A stretch of 64,000 bases of DNA, taken from NCBI RefSeq assembly GCF_016908775.1, contig NZ_JAFBEP010000007.1, positions 1-64,000 of the forward strand, in the 5' to 3' direction. Shown here one piece after another: positions 53,928 through 64,000 of the stretch. A program made the position numbers and the translations under genes. The stretch is from Defluviitalea raffinosedens. GTDB taxonomy: Bacteria > Bacillota > Clostridia > Lachnospirales > Defluviitaleaceae. A model generated the notes under the pieces. The model worked only from the letters and a program-made list of their open reading frames with translations, made no database searches and was not told the DNA's origin. Numbering within the stretch: the stretch's first letter is position 1; each line of letters begins with the position of its first letter.

Positions 53928-54617
53928 TTATTGGTTGACTACTCTTTTTAGAGTAGCATTTTCTAATCGATATACAACATCAACAAGGTCCAATACTCTT
54001 TCATCATGGGTTACCATGATGGCAGCCTTATTGTGTTTTTTTACTTCCTTTTTAATTAATTCCACTACCTGTCTGCCTCTTTTTCCATCCAGGCTGGCTG
54101 TAGGCTCATCGGCCAGAATGACATCTGGATTATTCATAAATGCTCTTGCGATTGCTACCCGTTGTTTTTCACCACCGGACATTTTGGAGGGATATTTATT
54201 TGCACATCCTGATAATCCAAGATCATCCAACATCTCATCTGCATTCATTTTAGACCTACCATTCTTTTTATTCATATCCATTACAAATGTAAGCTGTTCT
54301 TTTGCGGTCAGGAAAGGAAGTAAGTGATGGTTCTGAAAGATAAATCCTATTTTTTCTCTGCGAATCTTAACCAATTTCTTGTTTTGTTTTTTTAGAAGTT
54401 TTTGTCCTCCGACTATAACACTGCCGTCTGTAGGTGAGAGCAGAGCACCGGCTATGGACAAAAATGTGCTTTTACCTGAGCCGGAAGGGCCAACAATGGC
54501 AATAAATTGACCTGGCTTTACTTCCAGGGAAACATTATTTAAAATGTTATTTTGCTGTTCACCATCCCGATATGACTTTGATATATTATTCAATTGCAAT
54601 GCATATTCATTTTTCAT
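53928..54617 (-). CDS. LolD/MacB-type ABC ATPase
   Basis: A 229-residue ATPase: Walker A GPSGSGKST, Q-loop FIFQNHHLLPFLT, signature MSGGEKQR, Walker B VILADEPTASLD, H-loop VTHDERV. Its start codon overlaps the permease's stop by one base. Works with the FtsX-type permease encoded just upstream. Confidence 0.9.
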   Translation of the reverse strand: MKNEYALQLNNISKSYRDGEQQNNILNNVSLEVKPGQFIAIVGPSGSGKSTFLSIAGALLSPTDGSVIVGGQKLLKKQNKKLVKIRREKIGFIFQNHHLLPFLTAKEQLTFVMDMNKKNGRSKMNADEMLDDLGLSGCANKYPSKMSGGEKQRVAIARAFMNNPDVILADEPTASLDGKRGRQVVELIKKEVKKHNKAAIMVTHDERVLDLVDVVYRLENATLKRVVNQ

Positions 54618-55708
54618 TATTCATTACCTCCTATTATCACTATTGGATCAACTTTTGCAACTTTCCTTATGGATACTAAACTGGTGAGTAAAGAGATTAC
54701 GATAAAAACAATAGATATAATCATCACTGTTGATATTACAAGATCAAAAGGCATGCTGCCTGGAAGCATAGATGCCATGCCAATGGCTAAAAGATTGCCA
54801 ATGACTACGCCTATCACAGAAAGAATGAGAACCTGACTCATAATATATCTTGTAAGTTCTGACATTTTCATTCCTATTGCTTTAAGGACACCAAATTGTT
54901 TTTGCTTCTGTATGGTAATTACGTAGAAAAATACTCCTAATACTGCTGAAGAGATGACCACCAGCACCCAAAGAATCATTTTGATCGTTAACTGTTCGGC
55001 AGAGTATCCTGGAAGATTATTAATGACTGTTTCTTTGTCAATCACTTCCAGACCTTCTATATCAATATTTTCAATATCCGTTCCCTGTACTGCGATCGCA
55101 TTATACTGTTCAGTATAAGAAGAATTTACTTTTTGGTTGAGGGCTGTAAATGTATCAGTCCCAATAAAACCTACTGGAGAGTGTCCGTAAATTTCATCCT
55201 GTGTAAAGCCTACTACCCTTAAAGCAAGGCCTGTTACAGAATCCTCCAACACATCTCCAATTTCTATATTTTGTTCTTTAAAGGAATCATCCAATACAAG
55301 AGGATATTCTGCCCCGAAATTTGATAACCCCTCTCCCTCTGTTATTTCTGGAGAAAGAAAGCTCTCTGAATCAATAACAAAATAGGTAATATCCAACTTT
55401 GCTTCATCTTCTAAGGTATTAATATTGGATCTCTTAATATTTAAATGTGTTACATTGTCATTGGTTTGAGACGCCACTTGTTCCAGTGCCTTTGTGTCTA
55501 TATTGGATATGGAGATTAATTTTTCAGCATCTTTGCTTATTACGAAGTACTCAGCCTCTCTTTTTTCAATAGATGCACTAATCGCCCAACCAAGCCCGTT
55601 TGCCAAACCTGATAAAAATACAACCATAAAGATCATCAAAACAAGGAGAATTTCTATTAATACATATTTTGACATACTATGCTTTATTTCTTTCCATGCT
55701 AATTTCAT
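54617..55708 (-). CDS. FtsX-type ABC permease
   Basis: A 363-residue permease with one N-terminal helix (about 15-38), an extracytoplasmic domain (about 40-235) and three C-terminal helices; KQKQFGVLKAIGMKMSELTR is the coupling helix of the FtsX family. First gene of the TCS/ABC operon. Much shorter than BceB-type (10-helix) antibiotic sensors, so a DevC/MacB-like export or mechanotransmission role is more likely than bacitracin-type detoxification. Confidence 0.85.
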   Translation of the reverse strand: MKLAWKEIKHSMSKYVLIEILLVLMIFMVVFLSGLANGLGWAISASIEKREAEYFVISKDAEKLISISNIDTKALEQVASQTNDNVTHLNIKRSNINTLEDEAKLDITYFVIDSESFLSPEITEGEGLSNFGAEYPLVLDDSFKEQNIEIGDVLEDSVTGLALRVVGFTQDEIYGHSPVGFIGTDTFTALNQKVNSSYTEQYNAIAVQGTDIENIDIEGLEVIDKETVINNLPGYSAEQLTIKMILWVLVVISSAVLGVFFYVITIQKQKQFGVLKAIGMKMSELTRYIMSQVLILSVIGVVIGNLLAIGMASMLPGSMPFDLVISTVMIISIVFIVISLLTSLVSIRKVAKVDPIVIIGGNE

Positions 55709-56118
55709 AATTTAACCTCTTTCATTATATAATTTATCATTATCATTCATCTGAGATATATTCATGCTATTTTTCAAATATCAGTTGTTATATGCTTTTA
55801 AAAATTTTTGTTTTTTCACTGCTAATCGTATTAAGATATCAATATTACAGCTGTAATGATCATCGACATACATAATATAAAACAGAAATGTGACCTGAAT
55901 ATGACCAAAATGAAAAATCCTTAGTTTATGCTGGATCTTGATTAAACCACAAAATCTGTGGAAAAATTATTGTCGCTTAATGTAAAAAATGATTCTATGG
56001 TGGGATCTTAATAAATAATTGAAGCCTGACTTCTTTGTTCTCTGGAACAAAGAAGTCAGGCTTGTTCGTAAGATTATTCTTATTGAGAGAATGATTTTTT
56101 CGTAATACTGCAGTGTGT
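55709..56118. other. intergenic region with palindrome and 19-bp hairpin
   Basis: About 410 bases without a gene. It holds a 14-base palindrome ATTACAGCTGTAAT (55844-55857) that contains the TACANNTGTA form of CopY/BlaI-type operators, and the hairpin at 56022-56063. The promoter of the minus-strand permease operon is expected here. Confidence 0.5.
56022..56063. terminator. perfect 19-bp hairpin downstream of the heme oxygenase-like gene
   Basis: AAGCCTGACTTCTTTGTTC and its exact reverse complement with loop TCTG. It lies 55 bases past the stop of the minus-strand gene. There is no clean T-run on either strand, so it may be a 3' end structure or an odd terminator. Confidence 0.55.
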
Positions 56119-56754
56119 TTAATCAGAAGCATATAGTTTTGCATCCAGCTCAATTAAAATGCCTATATTATAAATATAAACATTGCTTATTTCTATAGCA
56201 AATAAGTTTTGCATGTACTCAGATAAATTCAATTTCTCAAATTTTTTGTGGTATTCCATGACGTAATCTCTGATATTTCCAATGTCTGGCTGTATATAAT
56301 AATTTAGTGCACTTGCAGGTATATCATAGTTTTTGGTTAGTATATCCGGGAATATCTTTCCTCCAAATAAATCCGCAATGAATCTGACATAAGCATAAGC
56401 TGCGATCAGCTCTGGGTGTTCTTTATCTATTTCTTGTATTCTCGCTATGCATGCTTCTGTAGAAGGCAGCAATTTCATTTCAGAAAGTTTTTCGCCAGCC
56501 AGAATTTCTAAGTCCTTTTTTATTAATTCGGCCCTATACAATTCTTTTGTAGCAAAAAGTTTAATACTTTCATGATCTGAATGTTTATCAAGACTGCCTT
56601 CTATAGCCTGATACATAGCATGCAAGTTAAATATATATTCTATATATCCTTCTTTGCTTGCGTTACCTTCAATCAATCGGTTAATAAACCCACTTTTTTC
56701 AGATGCTAAATGCAATGCTTTGGTATTGCTTTTTATCTTTTCTGTAAAATCCAT
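56119..56754 (-). CDS. heme oxygenase-like protein
   Basis: A 211-residue all-helical protein of the biliverdin-type heme oxygenase family. His15 (TKALHLASEKSGF) matches the proximal heme ligand region (VHTQAENAEF in human HO-1). YVRFIADLFGGKIF (residues 122-135) matches YTRYLGDLSGGQ: Arg124, Asp128 and the GG pair are kept, but the first glycine of the distal helix is Ala127. It would open heme with O2 to give iron, CO and biliverdin, or simply bind heme. Start at 56754 follows GAGGTG on the minus strand. No heme importer or reductase is adjacent. Confidence 0.82.
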   Translation of the reverse strand: MDFTEKIKSNTKALHLASEKSGFINRLIEGNASKEGYIEYIFNLHAMYQAIEGSLDKHSDHESIKLFATKELYRAELIKKDLEILAGEKLSEMKLLPSTEACIARIQEIDKEHPELIAAYAYVRFIADLFGGKIFPDILTKNYDIPASALNYYIQPDIGNIRDYVMEYHKKFEKLNLSEYMQNLFAIEISNVYIYNIGILIELDAKLYASD

Positions 56755-56992
56755 CTGTTTTCACCTCAAAGTATATACTTATTGTCTTTGGTTGTTCGCC
56801 TTTATCATTAGATAAGCTTTGTCTCAATAAAAGTATTATATTGCTCGATCAGAGTTTTTATACGCATATTTTTAGCAGTAAAATGAGCAGACACGCGGTT
56901 AATTTTGCCCAAGCTAAATGAATCGCATAATTTAATAGCATGATAAGGAAACCGGGTCGTAAAGGTACAGCTATAGTATTTAGAGGTTAAAA

Positions 56993-58276
<1,284 letters not shown>

Positions 58277-58336
58277 TTAGTTAATTTGAACAATTTTCTA
58301 TATCTTATTCATACATAATGTTTGAAGTTACATTTA

Positions 58337-58374
58337 GAATAAAAGGATGTGCCGGATGGCCCATCCTTTTATTC
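58337..58374. terminator. terminator between the two DUF4183 genes
   Basis: Perfect 13-bp arms GAATAAAAGGATG / CATCCTTTTATTC with a 12-base loop. Ends the minus-strand 58385-58753 gene; may allow read-through. Confidence 0.75.
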
Positions 58375-58384
58375 CTATTAAGTT

Positions 58385-58753
58385 TTAAGTTATTATTGTA
58401 GTGGTGGAGTCTGCATCTGGAACAAAGTTGGTTACTACTAAAGTAATCACTGCACCATCAGGTATACTAGCTGCATCTGTGATGACTACTTGTGTATCTG
58501 AAATGGTGTATAAATCTGATTGTTGTAATACGCCATTGATGAATAACAAGTAGTAACCATTTCCCGCTATAGCTTCAGTGATTGTAGTTACTGGAGTATC
58601 TGTATCATCTACAAAAGCGGTTGCTGGAATTTCTAAGGTAGATCCAACACGATGGGCAGGATCTACTGAGTAAAAATATCTTTCTACATCTGGGTTTGTT
58701 GAAACGTTTGTAGTTGTTTCTGCAGAAATAACGAGTTTAAATAAAGTAGCCAT
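58385..58753 (-). CDS. small DUF4183 protein
   Basis: A 122-residue single-domain DUF4183 protein (MATLFKLVISAETTTNVSTN, ITEAIAGNGYYLLFINGVLQ then QSDLYTI, and a Thr-rich tail). Same fold as the repeats of the neighbouring gene but without an N-terminal extension. GAGGAGGTG precedes ATG on the minus strand. Probably a structural surface or spore protein; function unknown. Confidence 0.82.
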   Translation of the reverse strand: MATLFKLVISAETTTNVSTNPDVERYFYSVDPAHRVGSTLEIPATAFVDDTDTPVTTITEAIAGNGYYLLFINGVLQQSDLYTISDTQVVITDAASIPDGAVITLVVTNFVPDADSTTTIIT

Positions 58754-59015
58754 TCATTCACCTCCTCTGATCTTTATCATTACACTATATCTTATGTCGA
58801 AATAAGAAGAATGGTGACAGGTTGACCACTTCTTTTATAAAATTTTTACGATGATGATATTCTGTTTTTACGGAGAAAAGATATAGAGAAGATGATTGAT
58901 AAGGGAATAAACAGCTGTTTTAGTCAGGATTTTACATAACATAAAAGTAGATTAAAATAAAAAGATTGAATCGTTTGCAGAGATATGTTACATTAAATGT
59001 AATTAAATATGGAGC

Positions 59016-59185
59016 AATCAGGTGTCGAAGCAACCATGCAATGTGGTTGGCTTCGGTGAAAAGGGAAACAGGTGCAAATCCTGTACGAACTCGTCACCGT
59101 AATTAGGGAGCTAAGCCGATATATCACTGGGAAACTGGGAAGATGGCCGATGCGATGATCTTTAAGTCGGGAGACCTGCCTGATT
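59016..59185 (+). ncRNA. cobalamin riboswitch
   Basis: P1 arms AATCAGG (59016-59022) and CCTGATT (59179-59185). The core GGGAAACAGGTGCAAATCC and the B12 box AGTCGGGAGACCTGCC (59165-59180) are diagnostic. Where most examples read CCGCCACTGTAA, this one reads CGTCACCGTAA. It precedes the AdoCbl assembly operon and, with the terminator at 59301, should stop transcription when B12 is plentiful. Confidence 0.92.
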
Positions 59186-59300
59186 GTCGTACAGAAACGT
59201 TTGTTTTAGGCCACGAGTAACTGGTCATTGTACGGGTATGATTTGCAGGATGATATTTCATTATGAAGAAATATAGTATCCGGCAAGTGATTTCGCGTGC

Positions 59301-59334
59301 AAACCCTTTACCAGTAGCTGGAAAGGGTTTTTTT
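59301..59334 (+). terminator. riboswitch expression-platform terminator
   Basis: AAACCCTTT-A-CCAG / CTGG-AAAGGGTTT stem with a 3-base loop and T-run, between the riboswitch and cobQ. Confidence 0.9.
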
Positions 59335-59361
59335 AGTTTAGTGAGAAAGGCTAGGAGAACT

Positions 59362-60870
59362 ATGGCAAAGGTAATAATGGTACAGGGAACTATGTCCAAT
59401 GCAGGGAAAAGTCTTTTGGTAGCAGGTTTGTGCAGAATTTTTAAACAGGATGGCTATCGTGTAGCTCCTTTCAAATCACAGAATATGGCGCTCAATTCGT
59501 TTATTACAAGAGAAGGACTGGAAATGGGACGGGCTCAGGTTATGCAGGCGGAAGCTGCAGGCATTACACCGATGGTCTGCATGAATCCTATTTTACTAAA
59601 GCCCACGAATCATACAGGTTCTCAAGTCATTGTGAATGGTGAAGTCCTTAGGAATATGAGTGCAAAAGAGTATTTTGCCTATAAAAAGGAATTGATTCCT
59701 GAAATCAAAAAAGCTTTTCGTAAGCTTGAAGAGTTTGCAGACATTATTGTGATAGAAGGCGCAGGGAGTCCGGCAGAAATCAACTTAAAACAGGATGACA
59801 TCGTCAATATGGGCATGGCCCGGATGGTAGACGCCCCTGTACTTTTGGTGGGAGACATTGACAGGGGAGGCGTATTTGCACAGTTAATGGGAACGCTGAT
59901 GCTGCTTGCAAAAGAAGAAAAGGAAAGAGTAAAAGGATTAATCATCAATAAGTTCCGTGGAGATAAGTCCATATTAGATCCTGGGATCAAAATGCTGGAA
60001 GAAAAGGGGAAGGTACCGGTAATAGGTGTTGTACCCTATATGGAACTGGCTTTGGAAGATGAGGATAGCTTAACGGAGAGATTTAATAAAAAGCTAGGAG
60101 GATTAATAGATATTGTTGTTATTCGCTATCCCCGAATCTCCAATTTCACAGATTTTAATATATTTGAGCAGATTCCCGAAGTTACTGTACGCTATGTTAC
60201 TTCTGTCCGCGAACTGGGACATCCTGATTTGATTTTCCTTCCGGGGAGCAAAAACACTATGGGGGATTTAAAATGGATGCGGCAGAACGGGCTGGAAGCA
60301 GCCATAAAAAAACTTGCAGAAGATATTCCAGTGTTTGGCATATGTGGAGGATATCAGATGTTAGGATGCCGGATTGATGACCCTCATGCCATGGAAGAAG
60401 GTGGCTGCATTCGAGGAATGGAATTATTGCCGGTAGCTACCGTACTGCAGAAAAAGAAGAAACGTTGTCAGGTGGAAGGGGTAATAGACGAGCTGGATGG
60501 AATTTTCAGCGGAATATCGAGATGTCCTTTTAAAGGATACGAAATTCATATGGGACAAACTGTATATCACGAAGCATGTGACGTGTCAGAAGACATTTAC
60601 AGTAGCAGAATAGGAAATAATGTGGTGTTCTCTGCCAATAATAAAAATGTATATGGTTCTTATATCCATGGATTGTTTGATCAAAGCAATATAGCCCATG
60701 GAATCGTACAGGCTTTGGCTAATAAGAAAGGTATCAAAATAGAGGATGGAATCTTTGAGAATTATCAAATATTCAAAGAAAAACAGTATGACAAGTTAGC
60801 AGAAACATTAAGAAAATACTTAGATATGGAGGTAATTTATGAAATCCTTGGAGAAGCCTATTTGGAATAG
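59362..60870 (+). CDS. cobQ: cobyric acid synthase
   Basis: A 502-residue glutamine-dependent amidotransferase that amidates four side chains of adenosylcobyrinic acid a,c-diamide. ATP-binding start [50 protein letters not shown]-terminal class I amidotransferase domain with catalytic Cys in [10 protein letters not shown] and the His/Glu region SYIHGLFDQ. The start at 59362 (after AGGAG) is the usual CobQ start; the frame open from 59263 runs through the terminator and is not the gene. First gene of the operon. Confidence 0.95.
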   Translation: MAKVIMVQGTMSNAGKSLLVAGLCRIFKQDGYRVAPFKSQNMALNSFITREGLEMGRAQVMQAEAAGITPMVCMNPILLKPTNHTGSQVIVNGEVLRNMSAKEYFAYKKELIPEIKKAFRKLEEFADIIVIEGAGSPAEINLKQDDIVNMGMARMVDAPVLLVGDIDRGGVFAQLMGTLMLLAKEEKERVKGLIINKFRGDKSILDPGIKMLEEKGKVPVIGVVPYMELALEDEDSLTERFNKKLGGLIDIVVIRYPRISNFTDFNIFEQIPEVTVRYVTSVRELGHPDLIFLPGSKNTMGDLKWMRQNGLEAAIKKLAEDIPVFGICGGYQMLGCRIDDPHAMEEGGCIRGMELLPVATVLQKKKKRCQVEGVIDELDGIFSGISRCPFKGYEIHMGQTVYHEACDVSEDIYSSRIGNNVVFSANNKNVYGSYIHGLFDQSNIAHGIVQALANKKGIKIEDGIFENYQIFKEKQYDKLAETLRKYLDMEVIYEILGEAYLE

Positions 60871-61930
60871 TTTAACAAGAGAAATTCTGGAACAAATTGT
60901 TATTACACCACCTGATGAAGAGGTTAGAAAAAAAGTATTGAAAAACTGGGATGCCGTTGCGAAACCCATTGACAGTATGGGAAGGTTTGAGACCCTCACG
61001 GCACAGATTGGAGCAATACTAGGTACTGAGCAAATCAATATAGATAAAAAGGCTGTTGTGATCATGTGTGCAGATAATGGAATAGTGGAAGAGGGTGTCA
61101 CCCTGTCTGGTCAGGAGGTAACCGTTGGGGTAGCCGGGTTGATGGCAAAAAAACAGTCATCAGTAGGAAGAATGGCAGACAGTATAGGCGCAGATACTAT
61201 CCCGGTGGATCTTGGCATCAATGCGAAAGACCCCATTCCGGGCCTTAAGAATAAAAAAATAAGATGTGGAACCCGCAATTTCGTAAAGGAACCTGCCATG
61301 ACAGAAGAGGAAGCATTAAGGGCAATTGCTGCAGGCGTAGAGATGGTATATTCCTGTAAAGAAGCTGGATACAAAATGCTTGGTACAGGAGAACTGGGCA
61401 TGGGCAATACGACCACCAGTGCTGCTGTTGCTGCTGCATTGCTTCAGTGTGAGGTAAGTGAAGTTACAGGCAGAGGAGCTGGATTAAGCGATACAGGATT
61501 CCTTCGTAAGCAACAAGTAATTAAAGAAGCTATTGAGAAATACGGTTTGTATCATGCGGATCCATTAAAAGTTTTGGCAACTGTAGGAGGACTGGACATT
61601 GCCGGGCTAACAGGGGTGTGTATTGGTGGTGCACTTTATCATGTACCTGTTGTATTGGATGGTGTGATCAGCATGGCGGCAGCCCTTCTGGCAGAGCGCA
61701 TGGTACCCGGAACGAAAGATTATTTATTGCCTTCCCATAAGGGAAAAGAGCCTGCCATAGAAATGCTTATAAAAGAACTGGGAATAGAGCCGGTGATTGA
61801 TGGAAAACTGGGATTAGGCGAAGGAACCGGTGCAGTCATGATGTTTTCACTGCTGGATATGGCCCTTAGTGTTTATCATAGCAGTGCGACCTTTAATGAT
61901 ATTCAGGTAGAACAACATAAGAGGCTTTAA
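60839..61930 (+). CDS. cobT: nicotinate-nucleotide-dimethylbenzimidazole phosphoribosyltransferase
   Basis: A 363-residue CobT that activates the lower-ligand base as alpha-ribazole phosphate. Landmarks: [46 protein letters not shown] and the C-terminal [12 protein letters not shown] with the catalytic Glu. Overlaps cobQ by 32 bases; ribosome site TATGGAGG within cobQ. Confidence 0.95.
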   Translation: MKSLEKPIWNSLTREILEQIVITPPDEEVRKKVLKNWDAVAKPIDSMGRFETLTAQIGAILGTEQINIDKKAVVIMCADNGIVEEGVTLSGQEVTVGVAGLMAKKQSSVGRMADSIGADTIPVDLGINAKDPIPGLKNKKIRCGTRNFVKEPAMTEEEALRAIAAGVEMVYSCKEAGYKMLGTGELGMGNTTTSAAVAAALLQCEVSEVTGRGAGLSDTGFLRKQQVIKEAIEKYGLYHADPLKVLATVGGLDIAGLTGVCIGGALYHVPVVLDGVISMAAALLAERMVPGTKDYLLPSHKGKEPAIEMLIKELGIEPVIDGKLGLGEGTGAVMMFSLLDMALSVYHSSATFNDIQVEQHKRL

Positions 61931-61932
61931 AC

Positions 61933-62481
61933 ATGATGACACTCATTATCGGAGGAAGTGGCAGCGGAAAGTCATCTTATGCTGAAGACTATATAGCCAC
62001 TTGCTCTAAAGACAGCAGAAAGTATTATATTGCTACCATGCAGGTTTTTGACAAAGAAGGGCAGGCTAAAGTTGAAAAACATCAAAAGATGAGAGAAAAT
62101 AAAGGATTTTATACGATAGAACAACCGATATCGATAGGGAAGGTGTTGGAAAAAACAGGAGAAGCTCTGGTTTCTGAAAGTACGGCGCTTTTAGAATGTA
62201 TTTCTAATTTGGTTGCCAATGAAATGTTTTTCGGGAATGAGTCGAAAGAAATTAAACGGATAACCGAAAAGATTATACGGGGAGTGGAGCAATTAAATAA
62301 AAGTTTTAAGCATCTGGTGATTGTGACAAACAATATATTTGAAGATGGAATGATTTACGATGAAACGACTATGGATTATATACAGGCTATGGCTGACATC
62401 AATAAGAAACTGGCGATGATGGCGGATAAAGTGATAGAAATCGTCGTAGGCATTCCCGTTATACTGAAAGAAGGAAAATAG
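61933..62481 (+). CDS. cobU: adenosylcobinamide kinase/guanylyltransferase
   Basis: A 182-residue CobU. P-loop GGSGSGKSSYAED and the KHQKMRENKGF region carrying the His that is guanylylated. Phosphorylates adenosylcobinamide and converts it to the GDP form. Two bases after cobT; start at 61933 or 61936. Confidence 0.93.
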   Translation: MMTLIIGGSGSGKSSYAEDYIATCSKDSRKYYIATMQVFDKEGQAKVEKHQKMRENKGFYTIEQPISIGKVLEKTGEALVSESTALLECISNLVANEMFFGNESKEIKRITEKIIRGVEQLNKSFKHLVIVTNNIFEDGMIYDETTMDYIQAMADINKKLAMMADKVIEIVVGIPVILKEGK

Positions 62482-62482
62482 T

Positions 62483-63247
62483 ATGCGGATTTTAAAATCT
62501 ATTGTTATCGCATTTTCCATATATTCTAAAATTCCTGTGCCGCAGTTTGAGTGGAAAGAAGAAGATATGGAATATATGATGTGCTTTTTCCCATGGATTG
62601 GAATTGTGATAGGGCTCTGTATTTATTTTTGGAGAGTATTTTCTCAAAGCCTTGGTATCGGTGAAATCTGTTATACGCTCATTGGGGGAGCTATCCCTCT
62701 TATGATCACCGGAGGCTTTCATGTGGATGGCTATATGGATACTATGGATGCATTTCATTCCTATCAGTCCAGGGAAAAGAAGCTGGAAATCTTAAAAGAT
62801 TCCCATATTGGTGCATTTGCTGCAATTATGCTGGGAGCCTATGGGCTCATTTATTTAGGAGCATTTTCAGAAATCCAGGAGGAGAATTTATTAAAAATTG
62901 TGTGTGCAGGCTTTGTTTTGGCACGATGTCTTAGCGGACTTAGCGTAGTTTCATTTCCACCGGCAAAAAAGAGTGGATTATTTCATATTTTTTCTAGCAG
63001 TGCACAAAAAACGAAAGTGAAAATCTCTCTTTATGTGCAAGGGGCAGCATGTATGGTGTATATGGTGGGGCAATCCTTATATGCCGGAATAATTGTGCCT
63101 GGAGCGGCTCTTTGTGCTTTTATTTATTACTACTATCGCTGCAAGAAGGAATTTGGCGGTTTTACAGGAGATACGGCAGGTTATTGCGTATTGCTTTGCG
63201 AAGGCAGCATGATAGTGGCAGCGGCTTTACTCAATATTTTAGCATAG
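62483..63247 (+). CDS. cobS: adenosylcobinamide-GDP ribazoletransferase (cobalamin synthase)
   Basis: A 254-residue integral membrane protein with about six helices. GGFHVDGYMDTMDAFHSYQS then REKKLEILKDSHIGAFA is the acidic active region of CobS; GGFTGDTAGYC near the C terminus is also diagnostic. Joins adenosylcobinamide-GDP to alpha-ribazole (phosphate). One base after cobU. Confidence 0.95.
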   Translation: MRILKSIVIAFSIYSKIPVPQFEWKEEDMEYMMCFFPWIGIVIGLCIYFWRVFSQSLGIGEICYTLIGGAIPLMITGGFHVDGYMDTMDAFHSYQSREKKLEILKDSHIGAFAAIMLGAYGLIYLGAFSEIQEENLLKIVCAGFVLARCLSGLSVVSFPPAKKSGLFHIFSSSAQKTKVKISLYVQGAACMVYMVGQSLYAGIIVPGAALCAFIYYYYRCKKEFGGFTGDTAGYCVLLCEGSMIVAAALLNILA

Positions 63248-63257
63248 GAGAATGAAT

Positions 63258-63656
63258 ATGAAATTAGTGATTGGCGGATATGCCCAGGGAAAATTAAATT
63301 ATATCCTGCAGGAAATTAATGCAGATCATTACGTGGTTTTTGACGGAAGCATTCCAGATGAAATACAACTTAAGAAGGCCATGGAGCAGGGAAAGAATAT
63401 TATTATTAATCATCTTCACAGCTGGGTCAGGGAATGTATTGCTAAAGGAGGCAATCCGGAGGAAGAAATACTTTCTTTTCTACAGAAGAATCCTGAAGCC
63501 ATAATTATTAGCGACGAGATTGGCAATGGCATTGTACCCATGGATCCCTTTGAAAGAGAATACAGAGAACGCACAGGCAGGATTCTTGTAAGTTTAGCAA
63601 GTCTGGCAGATGAGGTGGTGCGGGTCCTATGCGGCATTGGCCAGAAAATCAAATAA
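63258..63656 (+). CDS. CobU-like protein with degenerate P-loop
   Basis: A 132-residue relative of CobU: begins KLVIGGYAQGKLNYIL where CobU has GGSGSGKS, then IISDEIGNGIVPMDPFEREYRERTGRIL and the C-terminal ADEVVRVLCGIGQKIK, which match CobU's ESNEVGMGIVP and GRVNQ regions. It lacks the usual GKS/T lysine-serine and the guanylylation His. Similar short genes occur in clostridial cob operons. Likely an accessory or altered kinase; function uncertain. Start at 63258 is seven bases after AGGAG. Confidence 0.75.
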   Translation: MKLVIGGYAQGKLNYILQEINADHYVVFDGSIPDEIQLKKAMEQGKNIIINHLHSWVRECIAKGGNPEEEILSFLQKNPEAIIISDEIGNGIVPMDPFEREYRERTGRILVSLASLADEVVRVLCGIGQKIK

Positions 63657-64000
63657 AGATTGTGATGATACGCCATGGAGAGACAGCATCCAATAAAGAA
63701 CAGCGTTATTTGGGTAAAACTGATGAACCTTTAAGTGAAGAAGGCATCAAGGTACTGCAGGAAGCCAAAGATGCCGGGGTTTATCCTGAGATTGATTATT
63801 TGTTTTCCAGCCCTATGAAACGCTGTCTGGAAACTGCTAAGATACTCTATCCTGATAAAGAACCGATTATCATACCGGATTGGGAAGAGATGAACTTTGG
63901 TATCTTTGAAGGGAAGAATTATATAGATTTACAGAGGGACGAACGGTATCAGGCGTGGATTGACAGCAATGGTACTTTGCCTTTTCCGGAGGGAGAAAGC
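63629..64000 (+). CDS. cobC: histidine phosphatase, CobC-like (3' end cut)
   Basis: At least 124 codons of a phosphoglycerate-mutase-fold phosphatase. The RHG motif is in KIVMIRHGETASNKEQ; SSPMKRCLETAKIL and MNFGIFEGKNY follow, and the frame is open at the window edge. In this operon it is most likely alpha-ribazole-5'-phosphate phosphatase. ATG 63629 follows GAGGTGGTG and overlaps the previous gene by 28 bases; ATG 63665 is an alternative. Confidence 0.85.
   Translation, partial: MRHWPENQIKIVMIRHGETASNKEQRYLGKTDEPLSEEGIKVLQEAKDAGVYPEIDYLFSSPMKRCLETAKILYPDKEPIIIPDWEEMNFGIFEGKNYIDLQRDERYQAWIDSNGTLPFPEGES

Noticed and set aside
54617-55708. BceAB-type antimicrobial peptide detoxification system
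   Set aside because: Despite the adjacent two-component genes, the permease has four helices and 363 residues, not the ten-helix BceB form.
59263-59361. N-terminal extension of CobQ
   Set aside because: It would run through the riboswitch terminator; the family start and ribosome site are at 59362.

Overview
The window looks like chromosomal DNA of an anaerobic, low-GC, spore-forming Bacillota (class Clostridia, possibly Lachnospirales-like; the genus cannot be fixed from sequence alone). Pointers are the AT-rich intergenic DNA, strong AGGAGG ribosome sites, radical SAM and ferredoxin-type proteins, an EFR1-type flavodoxin/ferredoxin fusion, DUF4183 proteins of the kind found in spore formers, and AdoCbl assembly genes in clostridial order. 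No rRNA, tRNA, CRISPR array, prophage or insertion sequence was seen.

Layout. 1-5.5 kb: small redox genes (SPL-like radical SAM protein, flavin reductase, ArsC/Spx-like protein, Fe-type alcohol dehydrogenase, Nim-like flavoprotein) and a secreted multi-domain protein. 5.5-9.4 kb: a heterodimeric ABC exporter behind an apparent attenuator with a 28-codon leader frame. 9.6-27.1 kb: a sulfur/redox region and the most interesting part of the window. It holds a ferredoxin, a membrane Fe-S protein, an anion permease and an Rrf2/CymR-like regulator. Next comes a metNIQ-like importer operon that continues into a DUF4418/MacB-type module. Last is a nine-gene nitrogenase-like operon: NifD-like, NifK-like, NifX-like, NifB-like, O-acetylhomoserine sulfhydrylase-like, SsuABC-like importer, NifH-like. 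The met-like and nif-like operons carry the same 21-bp palindrome in their promoters. There is no nifEN, and a sulfhydrylase plus sulfur-compound importers are embedded. The likely job is therefore reductive cleavage of an organosulfur compound (group IV, methylthio-alkane-reductase-like) feeding methionine synthesis, not N2 fixation.

27.4-37.4 kb: a maltodextrin locus (LacI regulator, MalEFG without its ATPase, surface amylase, AraC regulator, neopullulanase-like enzyme, HAD phosphatase). 37.5-38.6 kb: bioB behind a BirA-type operator. 38.7-46.3 kb: three closely related dCache chemoreceptors on the minus strand with matching terminators; a PNPOx-fold protein and a TfoX-C protein lie between two of them. 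46.6-52 kb: an EAL phosphodiesterase, EFR1 protein, Nudix hydrolase, a possible small RNA and a fourth chemoreceptor. 52.1-55.7 kb: a two-component system with an ABC permease/ATPase pair. 56.1-58.8 kb: a heme-oxygenase-like protein and two DUF4183 proteins. 59.0-64.0 kb: a cobalamin riboswitch with terminator, then cobQ-cobT-cobU-cobS-cobU-like-cobC (cut by the window end).

A new kind of intergenic repeat occurs twice (33.8 and 48.3 kb). Cross-talk is suggested by a LacI-type operator in front of the LacI gene and a near copy upstream of chemoreceptor 2.
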